Assembly: GCA_014523595.1 (NCBI GenBank)
Contig: JAATVN010000107.1
Span: forward strand, 1-5,833
Origin: Nitrososphaerales archaeon TH5888
Lineage (GTDB): Archaea; Thermoproteota; Nitrososphaeria; Nitrososphaerales; Nitrososphaeraceae
Length of the DNA stretch: 5,833 nucleotides
Reading direction: 5' to 3'
A program made the position numbers and the translations under genes. Positions 5,771 through 5,833 of this stretch are shown here, one piece after another (position 1 is the stretch's first letter; every line of letters begins with the position of its first letter). The notes under the pieces were generated by a model. That model was not told where the DNA came from. It was given only the letters and a program-made list of their open reading frames with translations, and did not search any database.

Positions 5771-5833
5771 TCACGATTTCAAACATCATAAGAAATTCAG
5801 ATTCCTTCCTTTAATTTCTATCCAAATGAGATG

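Noticed and set aside
5786..5833. Possible minus-strand gene tail at the right edge (about 15 residues ending ...KGRNLNFL)
   Set aside because: One open frame of 15 codons is too short to support a gene; the other two minus frames close sooner, but this is expected by chance.
5826..5833. Possible plus-strand start codon (ATG at 5826 or 5831)
   Set aside because: The window ends here, and no Shine-Dalgarno site or well-placed TATA box is convincing.

Overview
The window looks like chromosomal DNA of an ammonia-oxidising archaeon of the Nitrososphaeria (Thaumarchaeota), possibly a Nitrosocosmicus- or Nitrososphaera-like soil lineage. This is inferred from several things together: strongly AT-rich DNA with AT-rich codon choice, archaeal TATA-like boxes placed about 27-33 bp before start codons (near-leaderless transcripts), a mannosyl-3-phosphoglycerate phosphatase, a cobalamin-ring methyltransferase, and a membrane-anchored archaeal winged-helix regulator. 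No 16S gene or other decisive marker is present, so the assignment is a reasoned guess.

Layout, left to right. The first 65 bases may hold the last codons of a + strand gene. A 133-bp intergenic region follows, with an inverted repeat (TACCAC-N10-GTGGTA) and a Shine-Dalgarno site. It leads into a 469-residue protein (199-1608, +) with a signal peptide, an outside domain, one membrane segment and a C-terminal winged helix. Converging on it is mpgP (1639-2445, -). Upstream of mpgP, reading leftward, lie an orphan six-helix membrane protein (2636-3265, -) and a small unknown protein (3387-3695, -). Each of these minus-strand genes is separated by over 100 bp and appears to have its own promoter. 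Divergent from the small gene is cobJ/cbiH (about 3825-4625, +). It converges, with only 2 bp between stop codons, on a zinc-dependent medium-chain dehydrogenase (4628-5686, -). The last 147 bases contain that gene's upstream region, including a 23-bp-period tandem repeat.

The most striking observation is in cobJ. The reading frame is intact and well conserved from end to end except for one in-frame TAA at 4071-4073, exactly where the first Ser of the SSGDPG S-adenosylmethionine-binding motif is expected. Either the gene is a very young pseudogene, or the base is a sequencing or assembly error, or the stop is read through. TAA is the apparently genuine terminator of four other genes here, which argues against general reassignment.

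The genes do not form one obvious pathway. They comprise one compatible-solute enzyme, one corrin-ring enzyme, one oxidoreductase of unknown substrate, one candidate surface-sensing transcription regulator and two unknown proteins. I see no mobile element, CRISPR array, tRNA or rRNA, and no gene-free stretch longer than 300 bases. I see no convincing sign of a previously undescribed multi-gene system; the cobJ stop codon and the candidate operators are what deserve follow-up.
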